Shown in pieces: positions 12,224-25,297 of a stretch of DNA of 64,000 bases. Made by a program: the position numbers and the translations under genes. Origin of the DNA: Anastatus disparis (Eukaryota > Arthropoda > Insecta > Hymenoptera > Eupelmidae); assembly GCA_017163975.1 (NCBI GenBank), contig JAFFSR010000218.1, positions 248,001 to 312,000 on the forward strand, given 5' to 3'. Numbering within the stretch: the first letter of the stretch is position 1; each line of letters begins with the position of its first letter. Under the pieces are notes generated by a model. It saw nothing but the letters and a program-made list of their open reading frames with translations. It was not told the origin of the DNA and made no database searches.

Positions 12224-13475
12224 TTATTCTTCTTCTTTTACGTTTTCCTAAAAAAGTATGAAATTTTAAAATGAAACATATGAAAGTTTTAAACCAATAA
12301 AAAAATGAATCATATTTTTTTATACCTTTATCAAAAAAATTTCATTTCCTTGAAGCAAGTCTTCTAAATCCATTTTCGTTTCATTTAAAATTTTAATTTG
12401 ATCCAAACTATTAATTTTTAATGCATAAGATGATCCTAAAAATTAATTCGTTTTTAAAAGAACATTTAAAAATAAAAATTGCATATTAGAATTTATTTCT
12501 ATTATTACTTTGATTATGAAAAAATTTAATTTTTTTCTACGTTATATAATAATGATAATAATAATGTGTTAATAATCCAATTATTTTAGTACCATGTTCT
12601 CCCAAATCTCCTACTATCTTCAATTTAGTTCCTCTCTCGATTTCAACTTCTTCACTTTCTGTTTTTGTTAAATAAACATCTAATTTAAATTTATCATCTG
12701 TGATGGCTCCAAATAATTTATTCATATCGTTTTTATATTGTACAACAAAACAATTTCTTAAAAAACCTTGTATTTCTACAAAGAAATTATAGATTTATTT
12801 TCATCTCGATTTTTTATCTTGACAATAAAATCAAATAAATTTATTTACCTATGTATCCTTTCTTCGTTGGTATTTCATCAAAAGAAATTTTAATTGGTTT
12901 CAAACCTCTAAGGGAACTACTTATTTTTGTTATTGTTGAATAATGATTAAAATTCAATTCATAATTAACATTACTTTTACCATTTAGTCTGGCATTCATG
13001 ACTGATACTGTTTCTAATAATATTTTTTGAAAATTAGATAATTATTTGCATATTATGTATCCATCTTTCATATTATTATATTATTTGTACATAAATTATT
13101 TATAAATTACTTTATTAATTCGAAGTTGAGGAAGAAAAAGTGGAATATTCTCATTGTATATATTACATTGAACTCGGATTCCATCATTATTGTTTATGAT
13201 TACTTTCAAAATTTTGAAATCTGAATTATCTTCTTTGTTCGTATAAGTCTTTTCATCTATTATTTTTTCAATATATCCCACAACGGAACTATAAAAAAAG
13301 AAAAATTTCATTTATAATACAAGACTAAAATATTTTTTAAATTCATATATTATACCTACGCTGATTTATCACCAATTTTAACTTTATTTTTTAAAAACTC
13401 AGTGGATGAGAAATTTATTGTTTTTTCTCTTTTTGAATCACCATCGAATTCATCATTTTGTCTTTTTGCCATCAT
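12224..13475 (-). CDS. Possible OB-fold (RPA-like) protein, unresolved junction
   Basis: Six exons on the minus strand: 13360-13475, 13111-13288, 12849-13013, 12593-12775, 12326-12435, 12224-12247, about 258 residues. Five are bounded by good GT-AG sites and phase-compatible joins. The N-terminus is hydrophilic (MMAKRQNDEFDGDSKRE). Exon 2 begins SVVGYIEKIIDEKTYTNKED, which with the following strand-rich sequence suggests a single-stranded nucleic-acid-binding OB fold like RPA1. A later piece reads FGAITDDKFKLDVYLTKT. The family call is inference from pattern only. Exon 2 ends in phase 0 before its only plausible donor, while exon 3 is open only if entered with one base carried over, so the total length is not a multiple of three. 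Either a splice site is missed or the gene is broken. It lies antisense inside the OBP cluster and is unrelated to it. Confidence 0.5.
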
Positions 13476-13684
13476 TTATTTACGTGAGAAATTGAAAAAA
13501 ATTTTTATGATGATAGATATAACATATAGAATCTAAAATTTCTTTCATATCAAATAGCTCATCGTAAGTCCTAGCACCTTTTGCAGAATACCAGACAAGG
13601 CCTCGTATCGCCAAAAAGTATCCTAAAGATTTTACTATAGTCGTTTAATTATCAAAATCTCGTAAATCAGTCTTAGATTTATGG

Positions 13685-13790
13685 AGATATTTTGTAAAAA
13701 ATATCTATAAATTTTGTAAAAAATATCTAGAAATTTTGTAAAAAATATCTATAAATTTTGTAAAAAATATCTAGAAATTTTGTAAATCAT
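13685..13790. repeat. Tandem repeat, about 22 bp x 4
   Basis: Four successive copies of a unit reading tatctataaattttgtaaa (last base varying), alternating between ctataaa and ctagaaa. It lies just upstream of the OB-fold-like gene. Confidence 0.8.
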
Positions 13791-14691
13791 AAGATAAAAA
13801 TTTCTATATTTACAAAGAATTTCCTAGTGTAAAATTGTAATTAATTTACAATTCACTAAAAGATAAATAAAATTAATTGATAATATCAAATTGTTACCTG
13901 TTCTCTTTATTTCTGATAGTAAACATTAACATTTATAACCTTTTTACTATCATGTATCCATAAAAACAGTATATTTCAGAATATTCTGGAAATATGGACT
14001 ACTTCTTATATTTACGTAATTGAAATGACAAAATTGATTTACTTTTACTCGAAAACCTTGAAGAAAAAAATCATTTGCTCCAAATATCTTTGATAAAAGT
14101 ATAACAAATTTTTTGTTCAAAAACTAAAAACGCTTCAAAATTTCAACGAATCATCATGTTTTTCTACGCTTTGATTTTCAATGTGAGTTATTGAAAATGT
14201 TACAAATCTACTTCATTGGAAATCCCAAGTGTGAATCATATTTTTATAGAGAAAAAAATTTTGAAAGCGATTAAATCTTGTTTAAACATATTATCAATGC
14301 CTTTATTTTACAAGCAAAAAAATATTTTCTTTTCTATGTTTAAAAACAAACACACAGAAAATTTCAATTAAAACTTAAAAAAAACATTATTAACAATAAG
14401 CAGTAACAAAAGGTAAAGAGAATAATTAACAATGGGTTTTTTCAAAGTATACATGTTTTTTCAAAGTATACAAGGAAAAGTTTTTAAAATTGAGAAATGT
14501 AAAACTAGTTCGTTTGATAAGATCTTGTTTATAACTACTACACGAAAAAGTTTCCATACAAGAATTTCGCTGTAAAATTAACGCTCATTATAATAATGTA
14601 GAAAAAATAAATATAAAGCCGACTTGCAGCCCACTGAGCTTATTATGTTGAAATATTGAAGTCCACAAAGCAACCAAAAGCGATATCCAAT

Positions 14692-16050
14692 ATGAAATAC
14701 GTTGTCTTGGCTGTTCTCGCATTCGTTGCAATAGTAAGTGAAAATTTAATGTTTATTGGAAGTTTATAAATGTAGTCGCAAGAAATATGTTACATAGTAG
14801 AGGCTCAAATAGCTTTTGGCTTTTCTTTCTTATTCAAAATCCTAAAATATAACTTATAACTCTTTTTCTAACTTTGAAAGTTTTATTTTAAAGAAAGCTA
14901 TGTCCATTCAGTCAGAAACTTAATTCAAAAGATTTAATCTTATCTTTCATTTAATTTAGCTATCGAAAATCTAGGAAATATTGTTTTGCAATGTTTCTAG
15001 AAAAATTTGTATATTTGTATAAACTCAGTATATTACGTCTCAATATTTCAAACGAAACATGTTTCTTTTAGAATATTTCATTTTTATGTAACAAAATTAT
15101 GAAAATAATGTCAAAATTCATTTTTACAGGTGCACAGCGACGAAAAAAGCGATGAAGCCTCCGATCACCTTAAACATCTACATGAATGCGCAAAAAAAAT
15201 AAGCGGAAATCCTGATCTAAGTAATTACATTTTTTTTAAATTTTCTTTCAAATCATTAGTAGAATGTATTATCTTGTAAAATATACTATTTCGATAAGAA
15301 GTAAAAAAGTAGATGAAAATTACAAAAAGTTTTGTTTGCTCCGATTTGATAAATATATAAGTTGAAATAAATCCATAGTGTGATAAATAAATGATATTCT
15401 ATTTATTTTCCAGAAATAAACGAAGCTATAAGTATGTTAAAGGAAAAGAAAGCAGAGTGTCTTGGACATTGCACCTTATTAAAAGACAAAGTTGTAAGTA
15501 AAAATTATACGGAAAAACAAGTATAAATATAACTAGTTTTATAAAACCATGTAATTTCCTTGTATGTAGATGAATGAAGAAGGATCTTTTAATAAACAAG
15601 CAACAATAGCAGTAATGAAACGATTTGTACCAAATGCAAATGATAGCGCATTATCTGATTTATACGACGCGTGTGTGGCCAAAGGTAACGAAATAATACA
15701 ATAATTAAAGGAGAACAATCGCTCCTTAAAAACATATTTTCTATTATTTTTTAATTCATTAGATGCCATGGCAAAGATTTTTATAAGGCAACTCTATTTA
15801 AAAACCTTTGCCTTAAATAAGTATTTTTTTATCAGAGTTATGAAATATAGACTATTCGGATGATAATTGGATTTTTTTATCTCATAAATTATTGCACATG
15901 ATAAAAAAATTAATGTTTTAATATTTGTTTAATCAATTAATAATATTTATTCTTTTAGTGACTGAAGAAAAGGATGTGTGTAAAAAGGCTGATCAACTGA
16001 TACATGGTTGTATGGAAGAATTTGAAAAATTAAAATCAAACAATAATTAA
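14692..16050 (+). CDS. Odorant-binding protein (OBP gene 5)
   Basis: Secreted six-cysteine OBP, 139 residues. Exons: 14692-14733, 15130-15220, 15414-15493, 15570-15684, 15959-16050; phases 0,1,0,1. Signal peptide MKYVVLAVLAFVAI then VHS. Cysteines are at 34, 60, 64, 106, 117 and 126, with X3 between C2 and C3 and X8 between C5 and C6. It is only distantly similar to genes 1-4 and has a serine/aspartate-rich mature N-terminus. A TATA-like tataaag lies at 14612-14618 and an aataaa at 16103-16108. The start is fixed by the signal peptide and the promoter distance. Confidence 0.92.
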
Positions 16051-17019
16051 TATTGATCATCTAATGTTTATGTGATGTAACGTGAAAATATGCAAATGTA
16101 TAAATAAAGAAAATTATTTATTTATAATTAATTCTTTTATATATTAATATACTATCCTTCTAATATCATTAAATATAGTCACATTTTTCTTTTAATAATT
16201 TTCATCAAGAGTCATGGTCACGTTTCGACGGCAGGCTTATATTTTTTATCTTCATAAAAATAAAGAATTCAATTACTCATATTTTTTTCTTAAATTAAGA
16301 TCTCATGAAGAGCACATAATTATTACATTTATACTTGTATTTAAATATTACATAATTAATTTCTAAATATATGAATGTATAAAATTATAAATCTGATTAT
16401 TCAATATTAAAAAGAATGTTATAAAGAACCTAAAGAAAGAAGATATCAATCTCAAATTGTTTGCAATTAATTCTCATCGATACAAATTTCAGTCTACTTA
16501 AGGAGTGACATACAACTGGTGCCTATGATTTCGAATAGTTGGATTTTGGACAAGTAAAGTTTTGGTTAGCATAACTAAAACTAACAGCAGACTTTTTTTA
16601 TGTTTACCAAAACTTTGGTCGCTATAGTTATAAAAAATTTCGTTTTAATTTCAAATCACAATCTACTTTGGTTGTGAAATAAAATATTGTATTACTATAA
16701 CTAAAATTTGCCAACTAATAATTTTTGGTATTATAACTGATGTATTTTTTTCCTACAAGCAAATATTTTGGTTTTTGCAACTAAATAATTTGGTTTTGAC
16801 TACTAGATGCAAGTTAAATACTTTGGTTATCACACATTATTTTTTTTTGTGTGCTCTTTTTTTAAATAATCACTATCATTACATGGCGCCAAATTATTAA
16901 ATTTTCATTAGGATTTGTATTACAAACAAATATATAAAAAAAGCAAATTTTTTGCATCTTTTCGAAAAAATAAAAAGATTTCCGAAATACGGAAAAAAAT
17001 AATTTTGAATGGTTGACAT
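16051..17019. other. Intergenic; possible old repeat at 16540-16860
   Basis: No gene. 16540-16860 is rich in variants of aactaaaattttggt on both strands and ends in a T run plus gtgtgctc. This resembles a non-autonomous DNA transposon, but matched ends were not found. Confidence 0.35.
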
Positions 17020-17576
17020 TAGGGGTGTGCAAATACTCGAATAATCGAGTTCGAGTCGAGTCGAGTTTTTTCTTCGAGTTCGAGTCGAGTACTCGAGATC
17101 CTTAAGTACTCGAAAAAATACGAACTACTCGAGTAATTCGAATTACTCGGATGGCTCGAGTTACTCGATAGATTCGAGTAACTCCGATGGCTTGAGTTAC
17201 TCGATAGATTCGAGTAACTCCGATGACTCAAGTTACTCGAAAAGTTCGAGTTGCTCGAATATAATACTCGACTCGACTCGAAGTTAGTTTAAAAGTTATT
17301 CCAATATTCTTTCTAAATAGGCGGATAAACATAATTCACAGCAAGTTAGTGAAAATAAAGAGTAAAAAATGATTTTTTTCGTATAAAAAAGAATTAATTA
17401 CTACATAATAATATAATCTAGTTTTGCGAGTTGTTCGAGTAGCTCGAGTCATTCGAGTTATTCGAGTCATTCGAGTAACTCGAAAAGTTCGAGTTAATAC
17501 TCGACACGGACGAGCTCGAGTCGAGTCGAGTAATTTGTTCGAGTTACTCGTAGTTCGAGCTACTCGCACACCCCTA
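17020..17576. mobile_element. hAT-like non-autonomous element with TCGAG arrays
   Basis: Terminal inverted repeats begin taggggtgtgc at the left and end gcacacccct(a) at the right. The element is flanked by a perfect 8-bp direct repeat, gttgacat (17012-17019 and 17577-17584). TIR sequence and an 8-bp duplication are the signature of hAT elements. Both halves (17035-17285 and 17425-17560) consist of pentamer-based repeats of cgagt and its complement, so the arms can fold on each other. They flank about 120 bp of ordinary AT-rich DNA. There is no transposase gene. Confidence 0.85.
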
Positions 17577-17584
17577 GTTGACAT

Positions 17585-18329
17585 GTGTTCAGTCAAAGCC
17601 TAACAAGTTATAATTTTAAGTAGTATTTTTAAAAAATTATTCAAAAATAAATCGTTATTAAGAAACTTTACAAGAAATTTATAGATATTTTTCGTTTTAT
17701 TTATTTTTGTATCAATAAAAAGAACATTATGAAATTTAAATTTATGTCTATTGAAATATATCTATAGTATAAAAATTCTGTTTTAAATTAAAAACTTATT
17801 AAATCAAACTTTTTCTACTGAATCGCTGAATTTTTTTAATAATTGGCAACGATTTCATAGTTTAGAGAATGAATATTTTAATCACTAATTTTATTAATTA
17901 AATTCTTAGAATATTCAGCAAGTTTGAATACACTATTGGAAAGAAATCATAAAACTTATGATGCTATTAATTATGATCTAAATTCTTCATAATAATTGAG
18001 TCAAATGAATATTTCTTGACAGTTATGAAATATTCATTAGCAGTTAATACCTGATAACTTTGAATGTTATGCATTTTGAATCTTTACTTTTCTCAAACTT
18101 TTTGAATCATTGTGGTAAATATACCATTCCTTAACTAATAATAAATAAGTTCATTGTTTGTTAACAGTTATCAGAGTAGAAATATATCTATATATCATCT
18201 CTTTACGTGAAACGTTTTCCCTCATTTATTTCTAAGATAATAGTGAGACACAGAATTTCAATGCACTTTAAATGGATTTTATTTATATAAAGTTACATAT
18301 TTTACAATAATTAAGAAATCACTCAACAT
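17585..18329. other. Intergenic, AT-rich
   Basis: No gene. Contains tttatt at 18278-18283, which on the minus strand is the aataaa signal about 50 bases after the triple-OBP stop codon. Confidence 0.5.
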
Positions 18330-21300
18330 TTATTGAGATACGCCTAATTCACGTTCCTTAGCTTCGCGCAAGCACGTCTTCATTGCCAGAGCTTTTTCAG
18401 CGCTAGTAGTTAATTCTTCAGCTGTAAAATGTTTAATGTCCCAATTAAATTTACATAATTTATAATCAGAACCATTTAGATATGGTAATGTGAAAACGAG
18501 GTTAAAAATATCTACCTTACCGAGATAATCTATGTTGGGTTTTACTAAATTTTAAAGTAAATTTAGTATTTTTTTATAGTTTCATAAATACTATTCTCTA
18601 ATACGTAATATTCGAAATTGGCAATTGTGTCGATAAGGCAGATATTTTCAATTTCCCTTTCATATAGTGTCAAAATATATAATATTTAAATGATTATCGT
18701 TTACCTTTGTCTGCGCAACTTCCTACTATTTCATACAACCTATCCTTGCCGATTTTCTTGACCACATTGTAGTGCATATTGTCAATTATTCTGTCGTGAT
18801 TGAATTTTCCAAACATCATCTGAAAATATTTTTCATTTAAATTTTAAATATATCAATCTGTTGGAATAAATTTTTTTATAATGTTAAACACTATATTCAC
18901 GTACTTCTCCTTTCTTCTTCATCACGCATGCCATAACTTTTCCGGCCATAAGTTCCCCGTTGCTTTTCAGAACTTTGTATTCCTCTGTCGATAGAAAAAA
19001 TTTATTTGAATAATAAATGGAAAATGTAAAGTTTAAAATAAAAAAAAAATATATTCAATTAATTTTTCTTGCATACCTCTTGTAATGTTGTATTTTCTCA
19101 AGCATTGTTCTTTGCTTGATCTCTTACGAAGACCTCGGACATGAAGCTTATTAAAAAAAATATTAAATTAATTTACTTTAACAATGAATAATAAAAAGTG
19201 TAAACAAGAATGGAATTTTTTAATATTCAGAATATTACCTTCCACATTTCTCGTCGTCTGCAAGTTTTCATAACTAAAGCTTTTTCACACTTGTCAGATA
19301 CGTCATCGGCTGTAAATAATAAATTATAATTTAATAAAAAATCTATCGAATTCCAAATCATTAGTAAAATTAATAGATGTATAGTTACTTTCGGAAATAC
19401 AAGTGTCAACTACAGTAGACAGCTTGTTCTTGCCAATTCTCATTACTGCTTGATTAGGCATTTGGGACAAAATATTTTCTTTGACAAATTGTCCGTCAAC
19501 CAACTGAAGCAAATATGTAATATATTAATTATAGATTCGATAATATTTATTTTTCTTATTATTTTGTTTTTCTTACTTGTGCTTTGGCTTCCATTACGCA
19601 AGCCATAACGCATCCAGCCTTTGATTCTCCATTCTTTTTAAGTTCAATGTATTCTTCTGTTTAATTAAATTCATACGAAATAATTAATACAACTTTTTTA
19701 AATGATTTAAAGTATTTAATGAAAACACGTATTCTTACCTCTGGTCAGATTGTTTTGAGCTAAACAATTCTTGAAGATAATACGCTTTTGCATGCGTCTC
19801 TCGGTACGAAGCTGTAACGTGTATAATATGTGCAATTTTAATATCTATAATATACTATGATTTTAATTTTAAAATAATTTATTTTTACCCTCCATAATTC
19901 CTTCTTCCTGCAAGTTCTCATTTTCATTGCCTTTTCGCATTTATCGGTTATGTCCTCAACTTAAAACAAAAAGTTAATGGTTTTGTTAATATTATAAACA
20001 AAAAATTCGAATAAGGGAAAGTTTTGTCATTGTTACATGAATTAAAGTCATAATTAAAATTTTGAATTTTTTTTATGAGCTATGATGAAATTTTTTCTTA
20101 AATTTAACTTTATTTTTCTATGAATCGACCAGTTAACAAGAACTGACTATAATAAAATTAGTTCTCATCTTGCTTTAGAATGATCAACTCACACCAAAAA
20201 TTTAAAAAAAAATTCTTTTATTTTTTAAAATTAATATGAATAAAATACGTAATACCTTTAGCTTTGCAAGTTGTCAAAACATTGAAATATTCTTTGTAGC
20301 CAATTTTTTTCGCTACATGTTTCATGTTATGCATCATTCTTTTTTCATCGATTATTCCGTTGAACATCTAGAAAAGATATATTATTTTAAATTTCCAATT
20401 AAAACTTCCGCGAAAATAAATAATAATGAAATTTTCATTTATTGTGTGTGGAAAATAATTTTTTACATTTATTTCTAAATAAATTTTTTTTATGATTCAA
20501 TAATGTAATAATAATTAAATAATAATTAAACTATACTATTATGTTGTTTATTTACCTCATCTTTCTTTTCCATGTAGCAGGCAACGACGCAACCAGCCTT
20601 AGGATCCTTCTTCCATAATAATTGTTTATATTCGCCTAATAAAAAAAAATTAATTAAAATTATTAATTTTATTTGCATTTAATTTAATCAAATATTGTAA
20701 AAATATTGATTTACCTTTGCTCAGGTCAAATTCATCCAAACATTCGTGGAAGTATTGGCCTCTTTTCCAAAAATTAAGTGCATCGGCCGGTACCTTGTAA
20801 TATAAATAAAATATTGTAAAAATTAAAACATAAAATAAAGCAGAAATATATGATAGATAGATAGATACTATTTATTGTATATCATATCATTATACAAAGG
20901 GCGTGTAATACAATTCATAAATATAATATTAAGTATTGCACATAAACAATGAATAAATGTAAAAATATTGCACATAAAACAATGTATAAATATAAAATAT
21001 TGCACATAAAACAATGTATAAATACAATATATTGCAATTGATATCACAGTCAGTTACTAAACCTAATAATACTGAATAAGTAAGTCACAACAAAAGAAGT
21101 GATATCACAGATACCAAAAAAAAAAAAAAAAAAAAATATGATTAACAAGAACAAAACAATTAATAAAATTTTATCAATTATTAACGAATAATTGCATGAA
21201 ATTAAATTAAATTGTATTGTATGATTTTTATTAAAAATTTGTACATTAAATCTAATATTTATTATTTTATTTGAAATTTTACCGCAACAAAGGCTCAATA

Positions 21301-21476
21301 AAACAAATATGAATTTCAATGAAAATGCGATTCTGTCAAATGTCTGATCAAATCTTACACGTTCAAAGACACCAAATGTATTTTATTATTTTTGCTTGAA
21401 AAATTTTAACTAAATTTTAAAAATATAAACTTACGCTTGCGGCAAGTGCACAGAGCACCAAAATAACGCTTTTCAT
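18330..21476 (-). CDS. Triple-domain odorant-binding protein; third domain minus-C
   Basis: Thirteen exons: 21435-21476, 20715-20793, 20556-20635, 20256-20367, 19889-19959, 19739-19811, 19577-19656, 19389-19503, 19239-19309, 19077-19146, 18905-18984, 18705-18819, 18330-18421; 359 residues, one signal peptide (MKSVILVLCALAAS). Each OBP domain is a four-exon block with phases 1,0,1,0. Domain 1 cysteines: 32, 56, 60, 101, 112, 121. Domain 2: 144, 168, 172, 214, 225, 234. Domain 3 keeps 256, 284, 326 and 346, but C2 is K280 and C5 is A337. In OBPs C2 and C5 form one disulfide, so the whole bridge is lost, as in the minus-C class of bees. Basic linkers (such as RRREMWK) join the domains and could be cleavage sites (inference). 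TATA-like element at 21553-21559 (minus). Joins are in frame throughout. Confidence 0.9.
20930..21038. repeat. Tandem repeat in intron 1 of the triple OBP
   Basis: About three and a half copies of a unit near 33 bp, core attgcacataaaacaatg, preceded by a short gata run (20850-20868). It is followed, after a gap, by a poly-A run at about 21117-21136. These lie within the first intron of the minus-strand gene. Confidence 0.7.
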
Positions 21477-21559
21477 TTTTTAAATCCAATAAGTATACAA
21501 TGTTGCATAAAAATTTTCCTGTAAACTGAAACTCCTAAAGTGTAGAAATAATATTTATA

Positions 21560-23175
21560 CTACTGTCAATCGCATAGACAATGAAGAAAAAAAATCTAAT
21601 GGATCAGTGACATTGTAATAGGAAATGTATTACAACATCAATTACATCTCTTACGTCATCGATCGAATGTGCTCACACATCTGTGGTCTAAAATCACTCA
21701 ATTAACGTCAATTATTTCGAGATAATTTTTGTCCTTGTTAGTTTTATTTGCATGGAAAATTGCGGAAGAACAATGTTATTCATCTTTAACATATTTTATT
21801 ATTTCAGGAAAAAATTTTTTATTTTGGAAAATTTTTTATTTTGGAAAAATTGAATACACTACTTTATACTTGTTTTAAGGGAATGTAAAATACCGACACA
21901 GTATTCCAAATTTTCGATTCTCAATCCAAAATTTTTCAAAATATCTCCACAATACAGTTTTTTATTTGAACTAATAAAAAGTATAATATAGAGATGTTTC
22001 GGTAAATTTTGGAATAAAAATTAAAAATTCGGGAGACTGCAACTATGTGTGAATTGTATACCTTATTACGTCATCTTAAATTTAAATATAAAAAGTCTTT
22101 ATACTAGTATTTAATCCAATTAATAACTAATTTGAAATATTTAGGATTTTAAAATTTAAATTTGTGTTATATAGATAATATATTGAATTTCATAATAATT
22201 ATACATTTTGCAAAACAATCAAAGTAAAATTAATCAAAACATATTTAATTAATACCGATATTATTTAATATATCATATTGGATGAATGAATTTATTTAAA
22301 AATTTAATTGAATAATCTTCATAAAGCATACTGTAAGCTAATGAATATTTCTTTTCCTGCAAATTTTTCAATAAAATGAAAAGATAAGCAATATTTATGA
22401 GTATAGGCGTGATGTTCGTTTTACATCCCCTTAATGAGAATTCTAACTGGAGTTTTCAATGGAAAATATTACAATCCGATAAAAATTCCACGTGATTCAT
22501 ATTAGAATTTCCAGCTCGTGTTTTAGCAAAATTATTCAATAAAGAATGATTCTTGTTTGTGAATCAAAATTCAAATTCATTATAAAATAAAACTAACTAG
22601 GAGAGACCTGCGGATTACGGATTTTGCTCAAACTTTAGGATAAGTTTTCATATATCAAAATATGGAAGGAAACAGAATTTCAAATCACAACGCTCAATAT
22701 TTCCTTAAATACAAGCAATTGAAGAAAATCACTGAAAAATTTATCAGATTTTCAAACGCATATAATTGTTTAGTATTGATAGCTAGAAGCTTGAAACTTT
22801 TTTTAATGAAAGCTGAGCTATAATTCTTTCAAAATAGTAGTTATTGATACTAAAGATATTATTTTTTCCTAATGTTATAGTATGGTAAAAATTGGACCTG
22901 AATTTTCTTTTTAAAATATTAATTATTAATAAAAGCTGAAATTCGGTTTAATCTTTATTACGCTATAATTTTGGGAAAAAATGATATTTTGGTATACTGC
23001 AAATACTATTTCTAAAGGATTTTAATTAGTTGATAGTTTTTGAACATTTTAATTATATGATTATCAATATTTTATATTTTTTGATAAAGTAATAGTGATT
23101 TAAGAAATATCAAATATTTCAGTATTTGTAATCAATTTTTATTTGTTACCCGTTTACAATAGAAACAATTTTGAG

Positions 23176-23221
<46 letters not shown>

Positions 23222-25297
23222 TATTAAAGGTAAAAATATGTTTACGAGAAAATAAAATTTTACGTGAAAAATTTTTAAAGCTCATAAAAAAGCTAAAAAT
23301 TTCCATTAAACTAAGATTACATTGAAATTAGATTGCAAGATACTAAAAGTATTCATACCATGTTAACAATTATAATTTCAAAATAAATTGTTACAGTGTT
23401 TCGCGTACATTTTTTAGTAATTTTTCATTATTTAAATATGAAAATATAATAAATTTAAAAAAATGTTTTTAAGCTTCAACAATAGTCCAATATTATGCAT
23501 TTTTACATTTAAAAAATGACGGTTGATACATTCAATATTTCTCTTTACATCTAACGCTCACGTAATCCAACACCGATAGAACACGAACAAATTTACAAGT
23601 TAAAAGGTAATAATGAGGAAATACTTATAGAACAATTAAATATTTTTTACAATTAAACAAAAGTTAAACTCATAAGTAAATTCTTCACATAATAATTATA
23701 AAAATAATTATATTTAAATTTCATTATAAATTCTAAATTTTTATTGATCAGAAAAATACTTCATGACATGATTAAAAGCTAAAAATTACAAATTTTCCAG
23801 ACATACTTTAAAAGTACACTCAAATCCATTAAAAAGATTTGATAGTAAATCAAAGAATATAGAATTTGGTTAATTTTCCTTAAATATAATTATTTATGTA
23901 ATCAGAATAAATTCTCAAAAAATTAAAAGGTTTTATTGACTTTGTTGTTGAAAAATCACGATTAAAAGTTTCAACTTTTATGATGTACTTATTAGTACTT
24001 AATTTGTTCTTATCACATATGTATGTTTGAATATCTTTTGTTATAAATAAAGGTTTAGAATACACGGCGCTCATCATCGAAGCCAATTTAATGATACTTT
24101 TACAATTTGATTATATTTTATTATTTCTCTGAAAGAAATATTTCAGATTCTCTTCAAAATTTAATCACGAAAACTTGGTAGTTATAGGATTCTAAATACT
24201 TCAAATGTTTTTTAAATTCTGAATTATATTTTTGCTCACTATAAAATTGTATAAATGTTTCTTTACACTACTGAGTAGCATAAATCCGTATTTATGTCAC
24301 ATCTATCCATAGCATAAGTAGTCCATTACTTCACCATGCTTATCAACCTCAGTACGCTTGGATGATAACAGTACATAAATGGTGCATAAATGGACTGCTA
24401 ATGCCATGGACAAGCGTGACGGCAGATTTATGCTAGTCAGTGCTATAAAATATAGTATGATACTCGCGGTATAAATGACCTATCGTACGACATAAATTAT
24501 CACCCTCGCTTCACTCGGGCGTTAATACACATCGAGCCATAATAGACCATTTATGCTTTTAGTATCATGATGTATAATTAATTATTTTATTGTGTAAATA
24601 ACCCTTCTTTGATTTTGACATAACTCAAATAGTAAAAATAAATATATTATACATCAATTATAGTAACAATTAACGCATGTTTCATGATTATTGAAAATTC
24701 ATGATTATTTATTGATTCTTTTACGGTTTAAAATTATCATTAGAATAATTTTAAGCTGGTTTGTTTTAAGTTAAAATTCATTTAGTTTACTCTTTTGAAA
24801 AGAATCTAATGTTTATTATTTTTGTATTAAAAAACTAAATTTAAAAAGTTTTAAGTTTTAAGGGTATTCTTTTTAGAACAAATCTTACCATTTATATTCC
24901 AAAGTTATATTGGGATAAGCATATGATAAAGTACACCATAAAAGTATCATAAATATAGTATGAAATTTACTAAGATTACAAAATTTAATTAGAATTATTA
25001 TAAAAAATTATATTATAATTTCTTTAAAAGAATAATGAAATTATCTTATGATACATTTTAGAATATAATATTAGTTACTAAATCATATGATATTATGGTC
25101 CATAATAACTTTTACCCTTGATCTTTTTTCTAAGCGTACATCATATAAGAAAATCTTTAAGCAATCTTTAAAAAATTTATAAATTTCTATATTTATAAGT
25201 AATTTCATAGAGTAGATAAATTCTCTAATGAATCGTATAAAAAGTAAAAAATCATTCAAATTATGAAAGAACCGAATAAATTTTATAACATTTGACA
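21560..25297. other. Gene-free, AT-rich region
   Basis: No coding exons recognised. Contents: a (ta)n microsatellite at about 23178-23217 and the palindromic element at 24.27-24.57 kb listed separately. The remainder is unstructured AT-rich sequence. Confidence 0.5.
24268..24572. repeat. Palindromic MITE-like element
   Basis: The outer part pairs actgagtagcataaatc with its near-complement near 24430 (gatttatgctagtcagt). The second part, 24455-24572, pairs gatactcgcggtataaatg with the complement of catttatgcttttagtatc and has a CpG-rich centre (ccctcgcttcactcgggcg). Two nested or adjacent inverted repeats are therefore present. The class is not determined. Confidence 0.55.

Noticed and set aside
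17019..17596. Minus-strand frames with repeated SNSSHRSYSN or TRMTR patterns
   Set aside because: They are translations of the TCGAG pentamer array inside the hAT-like element, not proteins.
23178..23217. Long (ta)n tract considered as an origin or cruciform
   Set aside because: Simple microsatellite, common in such AT-rich DNA; nothing else around it supports a function.
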